Origin: Rhizoctonia solani
Lineage: Eukaryota; Basidiomycota; Agaricomycetes; Cantharellales; Ceratobasidiaceae
DNA: 64,000 nucleotides
NCBI RefSeq assembly: GCF_016906535.1
Contig: NC_057382.1
Location: 744,001-808,000, forward strand
Reading direction: 5' to 3'
The position numbers and the translations under genes were made by a program. Within the stretch, counting starts at the first letter, position 1. Each line of letters begins with the position of its first letter. Below are positions 47,018 to 56,811 of this stretch, one piece after another. Below the pieces are notes generated by a model that saw nothing but the letters and a program-made list of their open reading frames with translations, ran no database searches and was not told the DNA's origin.

Positions 47018-47024
47018 TTTTCCC
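47018..47024 (-). promoter_or_regulatory. -1 ribosomal frameshift site G GGA AAA (Gypsy-B2)
   Basis: Gag codons TT[G GGA AAA] GAA TAA; the -1 frame reads RIRLRITAKTLTPVLD into protease. Same heptamer as Gypsy-G in a different family. Confidence 0.78.
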
Positions 47025-47447
47025 AACTTGTCCTCAGCCACCTTGGTGGTCTCCTTGATGGTGGCCTTCCATCTGTAAGGGCATTGCTTGATCCCATGGC
47101 TCTTCTGACCACATTTGACACATAGGCCTGATGCCCATTGGCAATCCCTTTCCTCCAGGGTGACATAGTTGGGGTCCTCCAATAGGTGGACCTGATGAGT
47201 GGTAGTAGTGGATGTGGAAGTGGTTGAAGTGCCCAGGGTTTCAGCCTTTTTTGGGCAGTTCTCTTTGTTTTCACAGCATGTGTTACCAATTTTGATTGCC
47301 ACAGCAAAAACAGTCTCCAGTTCCTTGGGGATGTTGTCTTTTGTGGATAGGAGTTCCTTAACTATCTGATGAAGGCCATGTGTGAACTGGGCAATATATG
47401 CCTCCTTGTTCCAATCTAATTCTGCTACAAGGTTGCAGAATTCTGTG

Positions 47448-47620
47448 TGTCCTGGACACAGTCACATGACCAGTACAAGTGGTTGCATGCTGGCCCAAGC
47501 CCAAATTTGGGGGGTAGCAGGTGTAATCATGGGTTGTCAGCAGAGGAATAATAGGGCTCTATGGCTTAGTGGTCAAGCTGGTTCAATTCCGGCTAGTTCT
47601 ATTTTCCTCTGTTTATGACA
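47448..47620 (+). mobile_element. Element K copy 2: 173 bp tRNA-like mini-LTR-like element, TSD CTGTG
   Basis: Exact CTGTG at 47,443-47,447 and 47,621-47,625. Excision on paper restores the Gypsy-B2 gag frame (AEYIT-EFCNL). The ends TGTC...GACA and 5 bp TSD are those of LTR-type integration, but no coding region exists. It carries a tRNA-like module (see 47,562-47,605). With copy 1 it defines a family. Confidence 0.85.
47562..47605 (+). promoter_or_regulatory. tRNA-like module with Pol III A and B boxes in element K
   Basis: Box A TGGCTTAGTGG (47,562-47,572). Box B GGTTCAATTCC (47,580-47,590) sits in a perfect T-arm: stem GCTGG/CCGGC with a 7-base loop TTCAATT. Five of seven acceptor pairs form between 47,555-47,561 and 47,594-47,600. 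TTTT follows at 47,602-47,605. The anticodon and variable arms are missing, leaving only 18 nt between box starts, shorter than usual for TFIIIC. Confidence 0.6.
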
Positions 47621-48292
47621 CTGTGATGTATTCTGCTGTGGAGGCCATTTGGGTGAGGGAGGCAATTTTACATGCTGCAGCTTGCTTGGCATCTGGATTA
47701 GCAAAGGCTTCCTTAAATTGAGCTCCCAGGGCTTGGATGGTCTTGAGGGTAGACCCTTTTCCCTTAATGATGTTCTTGATAAGCAGGAGGGCCCAATCAG
47801 CCACCTTGTCATCCATATGGCAGAGTATACGTACTACCATCTGCTCTTCCTTGTCAAATTGGTGGCAATGTAGGGCCACCCAGAGGAGCATCCTGTCTAG
47901 CCATTGTGTGGCCTTCCATCCCCTTGTGTCCCCCTTGTAAGGATTGGGGAGTTCCATCTAGGGACATTTGTACTGGACTCCTTGGCAAATGGGGTAAGGG
48001 ACATTAAACCCCTAGACATTGTGCAAGGCTCCTTCTTGATCCTTCTTGGCTGCTCATCCTCTGTGTCTGAGTTGTAGGTTCTGGATCTTCTGATGGGCTG
48101 GAAGGGGTCTGCAAGGCCAGGCCTAACCATTCTTGGAGTGTTGGCTTGGACCCCTTGTTGATTTGGAGGGGTGGTAGGCCCAGCTGTTGGTCCAGGCTTT
48201 GCTTGATCCTTGTTGGACACAAAGTCATTGGTTTCTTTGCATAAGGCAAGGAGCTGTGTGATGTGCTTGCCCTGGGTTTTGACTGGGTCCTG

Positions 48293-48591
48293 GTAGCCAC
48301 AAGATAGAATCTTGTACAATGAATACTACAAGCAGGAGAAATATTACTTATTACTGTTTATCTACTCAGCTGAATATATATATTTAAATGAGTGAGAAAA
48401 CAGCATATATGCAAAAGATACAGCATATTGAGGGTATTCCTGAGAGTTATAGGTTCTGCAAAGGTTGCAATTGGATAGAGGGACCTTGAAAACCCTAGTT
48501 TGCATCTTTATCTCATTTCATTTACTGTAGTATTACTTGTGTAATTAACAAAATAAGTACACATTATGGAAGAAATGTCATATCCATAACA
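48293..48591 (-). repeat. LTR-H fragment (5' 299 bp, reverse)
   Basis: Matches 45,712-46,012. Cut at the left where Gypsy-B2 gag begins. At the right it abuts forward LTR-H sequence. Confidence 0.85.
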
Positions 48592-49851
48592 GTAACCTAT
48601 TGGTGTACTTACTGCAACCCTGTGCTCCTTGACTGTCACAGTTGTTGAGTTCAACATTGAGTATAGTGCAACAATACTGTTGTAAATTGGGGGAAAAGAG
48701 GTTGAGACTCTGGTGCTGAGCAGAGTCTGTGTTGGAGGATTCCCAATTTCCAAGCTAAGTAAAGAAGTAGCTTCTTTAGGGTTCTCTGGGTCTAGCTATC
48801 TTGAATACAATCAACTACAGATATATCCTTTCTCAGTGTAAAGTGTCTTAGTAAGTAATTCTGTAAGAGCAAGAGTACTGGCTCAGGTTCCCTTTGGCAG
48901 AGATAGTTATGTAATTTTCACTCCTAGTTGCAGGAACTAACTGGTTACTTAGTATATATCCTTCTTTAAGGATGATTGCTTTCTGTTCACTTAACCTAAG
49001 AACTCTGTATCAGGTCTACAACCTTTCCACACTATGGGTACTTGGGAGATCCACTTATACAAGTTTAAGTTATTTGAAATCTTGAGGCACAATATATCAC
49101 ACAGTTGAGGGGGGCAAGCCCAAACCCAAGAGTGACAGTCAACAGTAACAGTGAGGTGGAGTAAAGTGGGAAGGCACAGATATGACTAGGATGGAATGTG
49201 ACTGCTCTTGGGTTGAACTGCAATTAGTTAAAAATAGAAATATCTAAATACATGACTCAGTCTATCAAGAAATGCTTGGCAGCCAATGAGCACTTAGAGT
49301 GAGTCATTAGTGTGAGTCATTCTGGTGGCAAGCAGAATGACTCATAAGCAGGATTTGCAGTGCCACTAGAAATTACCAGATAAGAAGAATCTTAGTAATC
49401 TCATGAGAGGTATGACTCAACTAAGCTAGGAATAAGGTTCATTTACCAAGTTAGAGCTAGTCATGTGATGAGCTAGATGTAAGATATAAATATAATGATT
49501 AGTAAGGTACTTGAGCCACATAGATAGAGTCTTGTGAAGCTAATATCTCCATGAGATCTTATCGTATGAGCACGTGACAGGCAGCGTTAGAACGAGCGAA
49601 AAGAGCTCTATTGAACAATATGTAACACATACAGTCAATATGAGCGTTACATAGAGTAATGACAGGAATAATGGAAAATAAGAGACAAATGACCATTAAA
49701 TCAGAAAGTCAGATATATACAGATTATTGTGGATGGTGAGCTGTGAATGAAATATTGTGTGATACATAACAAATACTGTAAGGACTGTTGTGATTAAGTG
49801 ATAGTGTTTCTATCCATCATACCCCCTATATTGTAGATAGCTTTATCTACA
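48592..49851 (+). repeat. LTR-H fragment, forward, split by solo LTR-J
   Basis: 48,592-48,677 and 49,777-49,851 match 42,828-42,995 of LTR-H. An LTR-H in reverse seems to have inserted into this one at GTAAC. Confidence 0.8.
48678..49771. mobile_element. Solo LTR-J, 1,094 bp, TSD AATAC
   Basis: TGTTGTAAATTGG...GATACATAACA with exact AATAC at 48,673-48,677 and 49,772-49,776. No coding region. Orientation uncertain. A stretch with AGCACGTGACAGGCAGCG near 49,570 keeps CpGs. Confidence 0.88.
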
Positions 49852-50202
49852 GCAAGCCTTACTGACCTGTTGTACCTCTGGGATTCAACAACAATTCAAT
49901 AAACTTTCAAGGCACACTAATTTATGACTCTTGAGATTGTATAAAATTAAATTGGTTTTGATAAGTGAGATAGGCATGACAAAATGCAGGGATAATTAAA
50001 AAAGGAATAAAGGGAAAACAAAGCAAAAAGGGGGGTAAGACAAAAAGTAAAACATAAGGTCAAAAACAAAGAAGGAATGCTCAGTTAAGGTAATGAATCC
50101 CCTAAAGCAGTCTTATACACAATACCCCCATGTAGCAGGTACATATTTACAGCCATACAAAAACATTCAACAAAAACTAAAAGTGTCATTAGCAATAATT
50201 AG
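49852..50202. other. No feature recognised
   Basis: About 350 AT-rich bases. I see no ORF, LTR end or repeat shared with the rest of the window. Confidence 0.4.
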
Positions 50203-50325
50203 GTGTAATGAAATAGAGGGGAAAGATCATGGTGTCATGAGACCAAATGACCCTAGTGTCATGGTTTCATGAGGGATCACTGTATGCCATGACACCATGA
50301 TCTTTCCCCCCTATTTTATTACACC
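50203..50325. mobile_element. MITE-like hairpin, ~123 bp
   Basis: Inverted arms of about 38 bp: GGTGTAATGAAATAGAGGGG at the left against the reverse of CCCCCCTATTTTATTACACC at the right, both continuing into GATCATGGTGTCATG. No coding capacity and no clear TSD. Confidence 0.7.
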
Positions 50326-50351
50326 CTTGGCTTTTGCAGAGCATGGGATCT

Positions 50352-50942
50352 TGTTGTAGACACAGAACAGGAGAAGTGATTTTAGTACATTTTCTTCCTT
50401 TAAAGCAAAGTCCAACAAAAAACATTTTCAATTTTGTGACCTGAGTGTGAACCCAGAAGGTGCAGATAATCTAGACCTTGGAGGAACACAGTGCCTTAGT
50501 GCTTAACCCATATACCCAACACCTCTGCCATGTTACTAAGCAGTAGCACCATCTCTGCCTCAATCACATGACTGACACAAACTCATAAGTAGGGGTGCTG
50601 ATGAAGCAGGGTTCTTGTTTGATACAGCATTTGATTTTCTATTGTCAATAGCACTGACTTATAAATGTAGCTAGTGTTACAAAAGTCAATTGAAAAAATC
50701 ACTTGAGTTATGCAATGTTTTTCCCAATGACTGCTTGTAACTCCAAGTATATAAGGAGGGTGGTCAACCATGCTTGTCCCCAGGTGAATTACCTCTTGTC
50801 AACGCCTACAGGCATACACTGGAATCCCATTAAGTAGCATGATGCCTCTTCAATGGCATAGTATAATTATCTTGGTTGTTAATTGTAGTTACACAGGCTG
50901 TAAGTGCCAGTCCCTGTGCAGTCCCAAACAATGTCTAGGATA
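50352..50942 (+). repeat. Diverged LTR-A-type LTR, copy 1
   Basis: TGTTGTAGACAC...ATGTCTAGGATA with the LTR-A landmarks in order: AAACATTTTCAAT, GGGTTCTTGTT, TATATAAGGAGGG and GGTGAATTACCTCTTGT. Confidence 0.75.
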
Positions 50943-50946
50943 GTGG

Positions 50947-51504
50947 TTGTGGACACATGCATATACCCAGAATTTATTCCAATCTTCTCAATTTCAAACC
51001 ACGTAGAACAGACAACATTTTCAATCACATGATCTCAGCACTTATACCACATGCTAACCACCAAGCTACATCTCCTCCTCTGCATACTAAACCTAAAAAG
51101 CCACCTTCACCTATGACATCACTGGTGACATGTATACATGAGTAAGGCTGCTGATGGAGCACTCTTTTTATTGGATTAGGTTTTGCATACTCTTGATTTG
51201 TAATTGTGTAGCCTCTGTAATATATAAGGAGAGTAATCAACCATGGTAATCCCTGGGTTGATTACCTCTTGTTGACACCTTACTTGCCCAGGCTTTAGGC
51301 CTTGTCACTTGGCCACTAAGTAGATAGCTTCCACACTGCCTTAAGTAGGGTGTTCATTGTATGTAGATAGTTTGCCAACACCTTACAGCATATGGTCATT
51401 GTTGTATAGTTGCCCCTTGCTGCCTTAAGCAGTTTTACCTTACTCCTGTACTTGCACAGCTGCAAGTGCCAGCACCCATACTGTCCCAGACCATGTCTAC
51501 AACA
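50947..51504 (+). repeat. Diverged LTR-A-type LTR, copy 2, next to copy 1
   Basis: TTGTGGACACATGC...CATGTCTACAACA with the same landmarks (CAATCACATGATC, TATATAAGGAGAG, GGTTGATTACCTCTTGT). Two LTRs of one family lie a few bases apart with no internal region between them. Confidence 0.7.
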
Positions 51505-52652
51505 TTCTATATCATAGATTTGACCCCACATGTACATCAGTAAAAATTACTTCCTACATGGTATTACATATCAGCTATGTAGTACTGGAACACTTGTAGA
51601 CACCCCTCTTATATAGAGCATATAAGCATTTCATGTAGACTCTATGTAGAGCTATGTGGAAGGGGTCACATGGTAGGTCACATGACTTTGTCACTTCTGC
51701 AACCTCTAAGTCCCCCCTAATTCCCTGGTTTAGGTGCCTTCCCCCCCTGAAGCATGGTCACATCCCAGTTATGGGTATTTTATATTATTTAGTCTGTTGA
51801 GTGAGCAAGGGATTACATTTGGCTGGCAAGATTAGGAAGTGGGTCAAATTGGAAATTGGGTGCTTTCTGTATATGGTGGATAAAAAAGTTCAATAAACAA
51901 AACCTTACTCAAAAATCATCTTGCTCACATAGGGAGATCCTGCATATACCTAGTTTTACCTAGTTGTAGATGATAGCTCTATGTAGAGACACCTTTCTAC
52001 ATGGGGAAACCCTTCCCACTGATGTAGTCACCCACTGTCCTTCTTGATCTTATTTGGGGTTTTAAAATAGTTACAATTTTGATCAGCTTCTGCTGTAATT
52101 GGCTTTGTTCTTTCTCTCCACAAAGGTACACCTGGGTATTTTATGGACCATGCCCCTGGGCAAAAAAGACCCCAGAAGTGTTTGATTACAACACAGTACA
52201 GCAATGACTAATCAAGTATACCTGAATTTGCAACTGACATGTAGTAGCTTTCTCCTGTGGTTGTTACGCTTAGGACTCTTAATAAAGGTTTTTTGCGTGG
52301 TCTCCTGGATCCAAATGAGCATAGGAAAGTCCAAATTGGTGAGTTATTGGCTGAGATAGAGCTGTTTCATCTTGTTTCCCTGCCTTTGTCTTACACTGTG
52401 CTTAACACTATCATTTATTGAGTATTATATATGTATAATGCCTTACAGGCTTTCTTAATATAACTTTTGCTCTTTATTTGATTGCTTTGTACACTATACA
52501 TGCTACATACAACATTTTGTGTCCATGTTGGATCCCCTGACTGCCATACAGACCTGGCGCCTAAGCTGTGCTGGACCCTAGTCAGCTGTCAAAAATGTCT
52601 CTGAGGTTAGTCAGCTTTCCCATGGCTTCCCTTGCTTTAATAGATAATATCT
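51505..52652. other. Unassigned 1.15 kb, no ORF
   Basis: No coding frame with family motifs. CTACAT and CTATGTAGAG motifs recur in both orientations. A weak inverted pair, TACATCAGT (51,532-51,540) and ACTGATGTA (52,018-52,026), suggests an old TIR element. From about 52,100 to 52,650 I see nothing I recognise. Confidence 0.35.
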
Positions 52653-53110
52653 TGTCATGAGCCTCACCTCCTGATATGACTTTGTATTGCTTGTCACTTC
52701 CTTTCCCCCCCCCCCCCCAGCATTCATCTAGGGAACTCATCTGTATCCATCTCATCTGTTTGCATAGTTCCTATCTTCCCTGTTTATGTTCTTCCCACTT
52801 CCTTGTTCCCTTCTTGCACTTAGTCCAGACTTTTCTGTTCTAAGTGCTTCTATCTTGCTTATCTTGCTGCAGACCAGCCTGGTTCACTATGTAGAGCTTC
52901 CGAGCCATTTGCTCTATTTTGCTTCCCAGTTGTGCAGCTCAGACACCAACCCTTCTTCTTATACTTACCCCCTTGCACTTTGTTACAAAAAGAAGACTGT
53001 GAATTGTCTTGGAAACCCCAAGAACAATTCACCTTGTCAATTTCCCACTCTCTCATCTGTGTGAAACGTCTCATTATCTCACAACAATCATTTCACTCTT
53101 GGTTGTGACA
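52653..53110 (+). repeat. Gypsy-G2 5' LTR
   Basis: 458 bp TGTCATGAGCC...GGTTGTGACA with a long C tract near 52,706-52,718. It is more diverged from G1 than the two G1 LTRs are from each other. Confidence 0.92.
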
Positions 53111-53329
53111 TTGTGAATTGTTCTTTCCTGGCTGTAGCCAATTTATCAACCTGGACATCACTCAGGTCCTCATCCCCACCTTTACTTCTTACAGTTCTCT
53201 TTTCCCTTGCCACAGAGCGCACTGAGTTATTACACTGCCAACTAGGCTACCCTCACATTGATTCAGAAAGACCTGGGCTCTTTTACCTCAATACACCCCT
53301 CAGATTGCATGTAGTTTGCATCAGACGCT

Positions 53330-54943
53330 ATGGCAGATGCCAGATCACGCAAATCATCAATGGCCTCACTTGCATTGAGGCAGGCATCCCCTATTATCAC
53401 CCCAGCCACACTTGAAGGACCTTCCGACGCACCTATAAGTCGCACACAGGTCAAACTCCGTCCAGAAATACTCTGGCAGCAAGAGGATGCTACAAAACTC
53501 GATCACCTGCACAGATATCTCATAAGCAACAATGCCAGCAGCAGATCCCAACCCCCAGCACTCCACAGACTACTGGAGAAGAACACAGAGCATCTTATCA
53601 GCCATCTAGGCGCTTGGAAACAAACCATGTTGCAGGATGTTACACAAGCAGTAGAGAGCGCAATTCAGCGCCTTCTGACTGCCCCCAGCAGCACAGATCC
53701 ACACACACCTCCCAGAAGAGTCTTCACAGTCATAGACAACACCCCCAAGGCCCCTTCTGGCTCAGGCAGCTCAGGCAACAAGGACTTCTTAGTCCCTATC
53801 AAGGATGAATCTGACCCAAAGGGAAAAGGGGTCAAATTGGAGTCACAAGAGCCTAAAACAACCCTAAACACCTCCCAGACAATCCCACACACCCAGGAAC
53901 ACCTTGACCCCAACCCAGAGCAGCCCTTCACCAGACCAACAGCTGCAGATCTCCCAAGCACACCTCAAGCAGCAACAAGTAGTCCCCTAAGCAAAGAATA
54001 TCTATCAGCTCAACCAGGACAAACAGATGAAGAAAAGGAGGCAAGAATGCTACACAACATTGCTACCATCATGGTCAGAGCCTTATCTGTCCCACTTCAG
54101 AGCACCTTCAGGGGACTGTCCCAAACTCCTGGCCCAGCCCAAGCGAAATCCAAAATCCCTGCTCCTGAGAAGTATGATGGCAAGAAGGGCCCTGCAGCCA
54201 AATCATTTATCCTGGATTGCAAAACCTACTTCCTTAGCAATGCTTCCTCATTCCCTTCTGATCACAGTTGAATCTCCTTTGTCCTCATGAACTTAAAGGA
54301 TGGGCAACCCAAGAAGTGGGGACAGATCTACTTAGAGAAGCTGCTGAATGGGGATGACAAGCCAACCTTGGAATCCTGGAATACCTTTGAAGCAGCATTC
54401 TTGCGCAACTGGAGCAATCCAGCAGCAGCACAAATTGCAGAACAACACCTGCATAATCTCAAGCAGCTGAAATGGGCAAGCAACCATGCCACAGAGTTTA
54501 GAATCATAGCCAGCAAACTAGAATGGTCAGACCCTGCCCTCATTGCCTCCTTCCGCCAGGGACTCAAGGCAGAAGTCAGAAGCAAGCTGATTGAGTACAC
54601 CCTGCACAAGAACATCACTGCACTGGATGGGTTTATCTCCACTGCCTGTCTAATTGATGACACGCTGTTTGAAGCACGCAAGGAGCTAAGAAAAGATAGC
54701 AACAGCAGCACCAGCTCACCACAACGCCCGGCTCAAGGGCGCTCAAGCAATTTTGTTTCCAAGAAGGTTCAGGAAGCAAGAAGAAACGCTGGAGAATGTT
54801 CCAAGTGTGGGGAAAAGTCTCACAAATGGGAGGACTGCAAGAATGGATGGCGCCTCAAAACAATAGAACGCTCTAAGCCTGAATCAGGAAAGGCTGCAGA
54901 AGTAGAAGAGCTGGAATCACTTCCCCAAGCGGGAAAAGTCTAA
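53330..54943 (+). pseudogene. Gypsy-G2 gag (single TGA)
   Basis: ATG 53,330. One in-frame TGA at 54,269-54,271 (PSDHS*ISF), then open to TAA 54,943. Zinc knuckle CSKCGEKSHKWEDC. The same TGA occurs in G3, while G1 has CGA. Confidence 0.88.
54931..54937 (+). promoter_or_regulatory. -1 ribosomal frameshift site G GGA AAA (Gypsy-G2)
   Basis: Codons GC[G GGA AAA] GTC TAA in the gag frame; pol follows in -1. Conserved with G1 and G3 although the stop differs (TAA against TGA). Confidence 0.8.
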
Positions 54944-55448
54944 GGAAGTCTTGCCCTGTGTCTAGGCTTCCTGAATCTCCCTCAATGTCTATAGAACCCT
55001 TGTTTTGTGCAGCCCTGCAAACCAATAAATCACCACTGCTCACTATAGACATAGAGGGAATCACAGACACTCAAACTGCTCTAATTGATTCTGGATCTTC
55101 TGCCAACTTCACTGATCCCCAATTTGCCCATTCTCACAACATTCCACTCACTGAATTGGATTCCCCACGCTCTGTCATTGGCATTGATGGCAAACAAGTC
55201 CGCAACCCTATCCGCTTCAAGGCTTGGCTAGTCTTTAGCTCTCAAAACAGGCAATTTTCCGCCATCTTCTATGCTCTTCCGCTTGGAAACAGAAACCTTA
55301 TCCATGGAACCCCCTGGCTTGAATTGGCTAATCCAGACATTGATTGGACCACCATGAAAGTTTTACTCCGCCTAGCTACAGCACAAGCTGGCAACATCAA
55401 CCCTGAGCCTCAGAATCTTCCTGTTGAATTCCAGGAGTTCCAGAAAGT
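54938..55448 (+). pseudogene. Gypsy-G2 pol fragment (protease only)
   Basis: SLRKSCPVSRLPES leads into protease ALIDSGSSANFTDPQF and the pre-RT linker, then is cut by the G3 LTR at 55,449. Confidence 0.88.
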
Positions 55449-55903
55449 TGTCACAACCAAGAGTGAAATGACTGCTGTGAGATAATGAGACCATTCACAC
55501 AGATGAGAGAGTGGGAAATCAACAAGGTGAATTGTTCTTGGGGTTTCCAAGCCAATTCACAATCTTCTTTTATAACAAAAGTGAAAGGGGGTAAATACAA
55601 GGAGAAGGGACAGGGTCCGGGCCGTACAACTTGGAGGCAAGATGGAGCATATGGCTCAGAAGCTTTACACATTGAACCGGGCCGGTGCGCAGCAAGATAA
55701 GCGAGATAGAAGCACTTAGAGTGGAATAAGTCCGGGCTAAGTGCATGAAGGGAACAAGGAAGAGGGAAGAACATAAACATGGAAGATAGGAACTATGCAA
55801 ACAGATGAGATGGATACAGATGAGTCCCCCAGACGAATACACTGGGGGGAGAGAGGAGGTGACAGGCAGCACATAATCATGTCAGGAGGTGAGGCTCATG
55901 ACA
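55449..55903 (-). repeat. Gypsy-G3 3' LTR
   Basis: Sense purine tract GAGGGGGGGGCAA precedes it. Contains the same TATAAAAG and AAGAACAATTCAC arrangement. Confidence 0.92.
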
Positions 55904-55972
55904 TTGCCCCCCCCTCAAAAGCCCTTAGGCAGTGACAAAGGGCTGCTTATATCCATTCAGAACAATCAATAG

Positions 55973-56811
55973 CTAGTAACTCCTCAAACTAAACAGCTCC
56001 TCATTCTCATTGCCATCAAATGTTTCCACATTCCTTCTTATCTCCTCATTGCTCCATCCTAGGTAGCTCTGAGGCTCCCATTGTGTTTCTCTCACTGGGG
56101 ACAAGTATCCTGGGGCCCAGCAGGTGTCTGGCATGCTGGAGAACAGGGGGAAGGGCAAGGGTGCTGGTACATGCGCCTCTGATGGCCTGGGAGTGTCTGG
56201 GCGTGCTGAAGGGGTCACTGGCGTTGCTGGCCTGCTTGTGTAGGCTGGTGGGTCTGCTGGGTAAAGCAGAATGAGGTTCTGCATTGCCTGGGTCAGCTCT
56301 CTTGCAGATGGAGGTGTGGAGACTGTAGGGGGTGGGGTAGCAAACCCATGACAATGCCATTGTGCCAGATCCCTGAAAGCACCTGGATGGGAGGCAATGA
56401 AGTGCCACCAGCGGTATACTTGCTTTCCATACAGTGTATCTGGTCCTTCTTATCCCCTGGGTCAAGCCAATAGAGGAATCCCCACTTGAGGTGCTTGTAC
56501 ACGCTGCGCTTGAAGAACCTGACCTTGTTGCAACTGCTGGCACTCATCAGAGCGTGAATTATGTTGGCAGAGCTGTCTAGGTGTGCTCTCATCTCCTCTG
56601 GGCCGTTCATGATGTAGCAATTGATGTTGAGGCAAGGGTTGTAAGCCAAGGCGTCAATGGAGCTGAAGATGGGCATGCTGGGATAGTGGGGAGCGCAAGA
56701 AGAGCTTAGCAGGGCGAGTTTTGGCAGTGAGAGCTTGTAAAGTGACAAAGCGGGCAGTTTTTGACTTGCTGAGTTGTTTGACCATCTAGCCTCTTTTAAC
56801 TTTGTGCGCAT
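55973..56811 (-). pseudogene. Gypsy-G3 ORF3 (two frameshifts)
   Basis: ATG 56,811 (MRTKLKEARWSNNS), 26 nt upstream of the pol stop at 56,786. It matches G1 ORF3 closely over KLALL...FFKR. A one-base deletion near 56,460 shifts the frame, and the original frame resumes as AMQNLILLYPADPP. A second one-base deletion near 55,988 changes the C-terminus. It shows that the intact ORF would be about 290 codons. Confidence 0.65.

Larger units (their letters stand above)
46013..48310 (-). pseudogene. Gypsy-B2 gag and first half of pol
   Basis: In reverse: a gag N-terminus (48,310-47,955), a frameshift, then the capsid-like domain MELPNPYKGDTRGWKATQWL (47,957 onward). Element K is inserted after AEYIT and the frame resumes with EFCNLVAELDW. 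The zinc knuckle CVKCGQKSHGIKQC (~47,070-47,120) and gag stop at 47,012 follow. Pol in the -1 frame has protease TLIDSRATLNF (Gly to Arg), a frameshift near 46,650, and RT to FGLNNT at 46,013, where LTR-H begins. Confidence 0.87.
52653..55448 (+). mobile_element. Gypsy-G2: truncated after protease, abuts G3
   Basis: 5' LTR (52,653-53,110), self-priming PBS (GTGAATTGTTCTT at 53,113), gag and the start of pol. It stops at VEFQEFQKV, where the G3 LTR begins in opposite orientation. The left flank is TATCT. No matching right flank is found. Confidence 0.9.

Noticed and set aside
47562..47605. Functional tRNA gene
   Set aside because: The anticodon and variable arms are absent in both copies and two of seven acceptor pairs fail.
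34200..47618. Conserved 65-78 codon frames over element K
   Set aside because: Explained by a non-coding tRNA-like repeat; the frames run through the T-arm and have no protein features.
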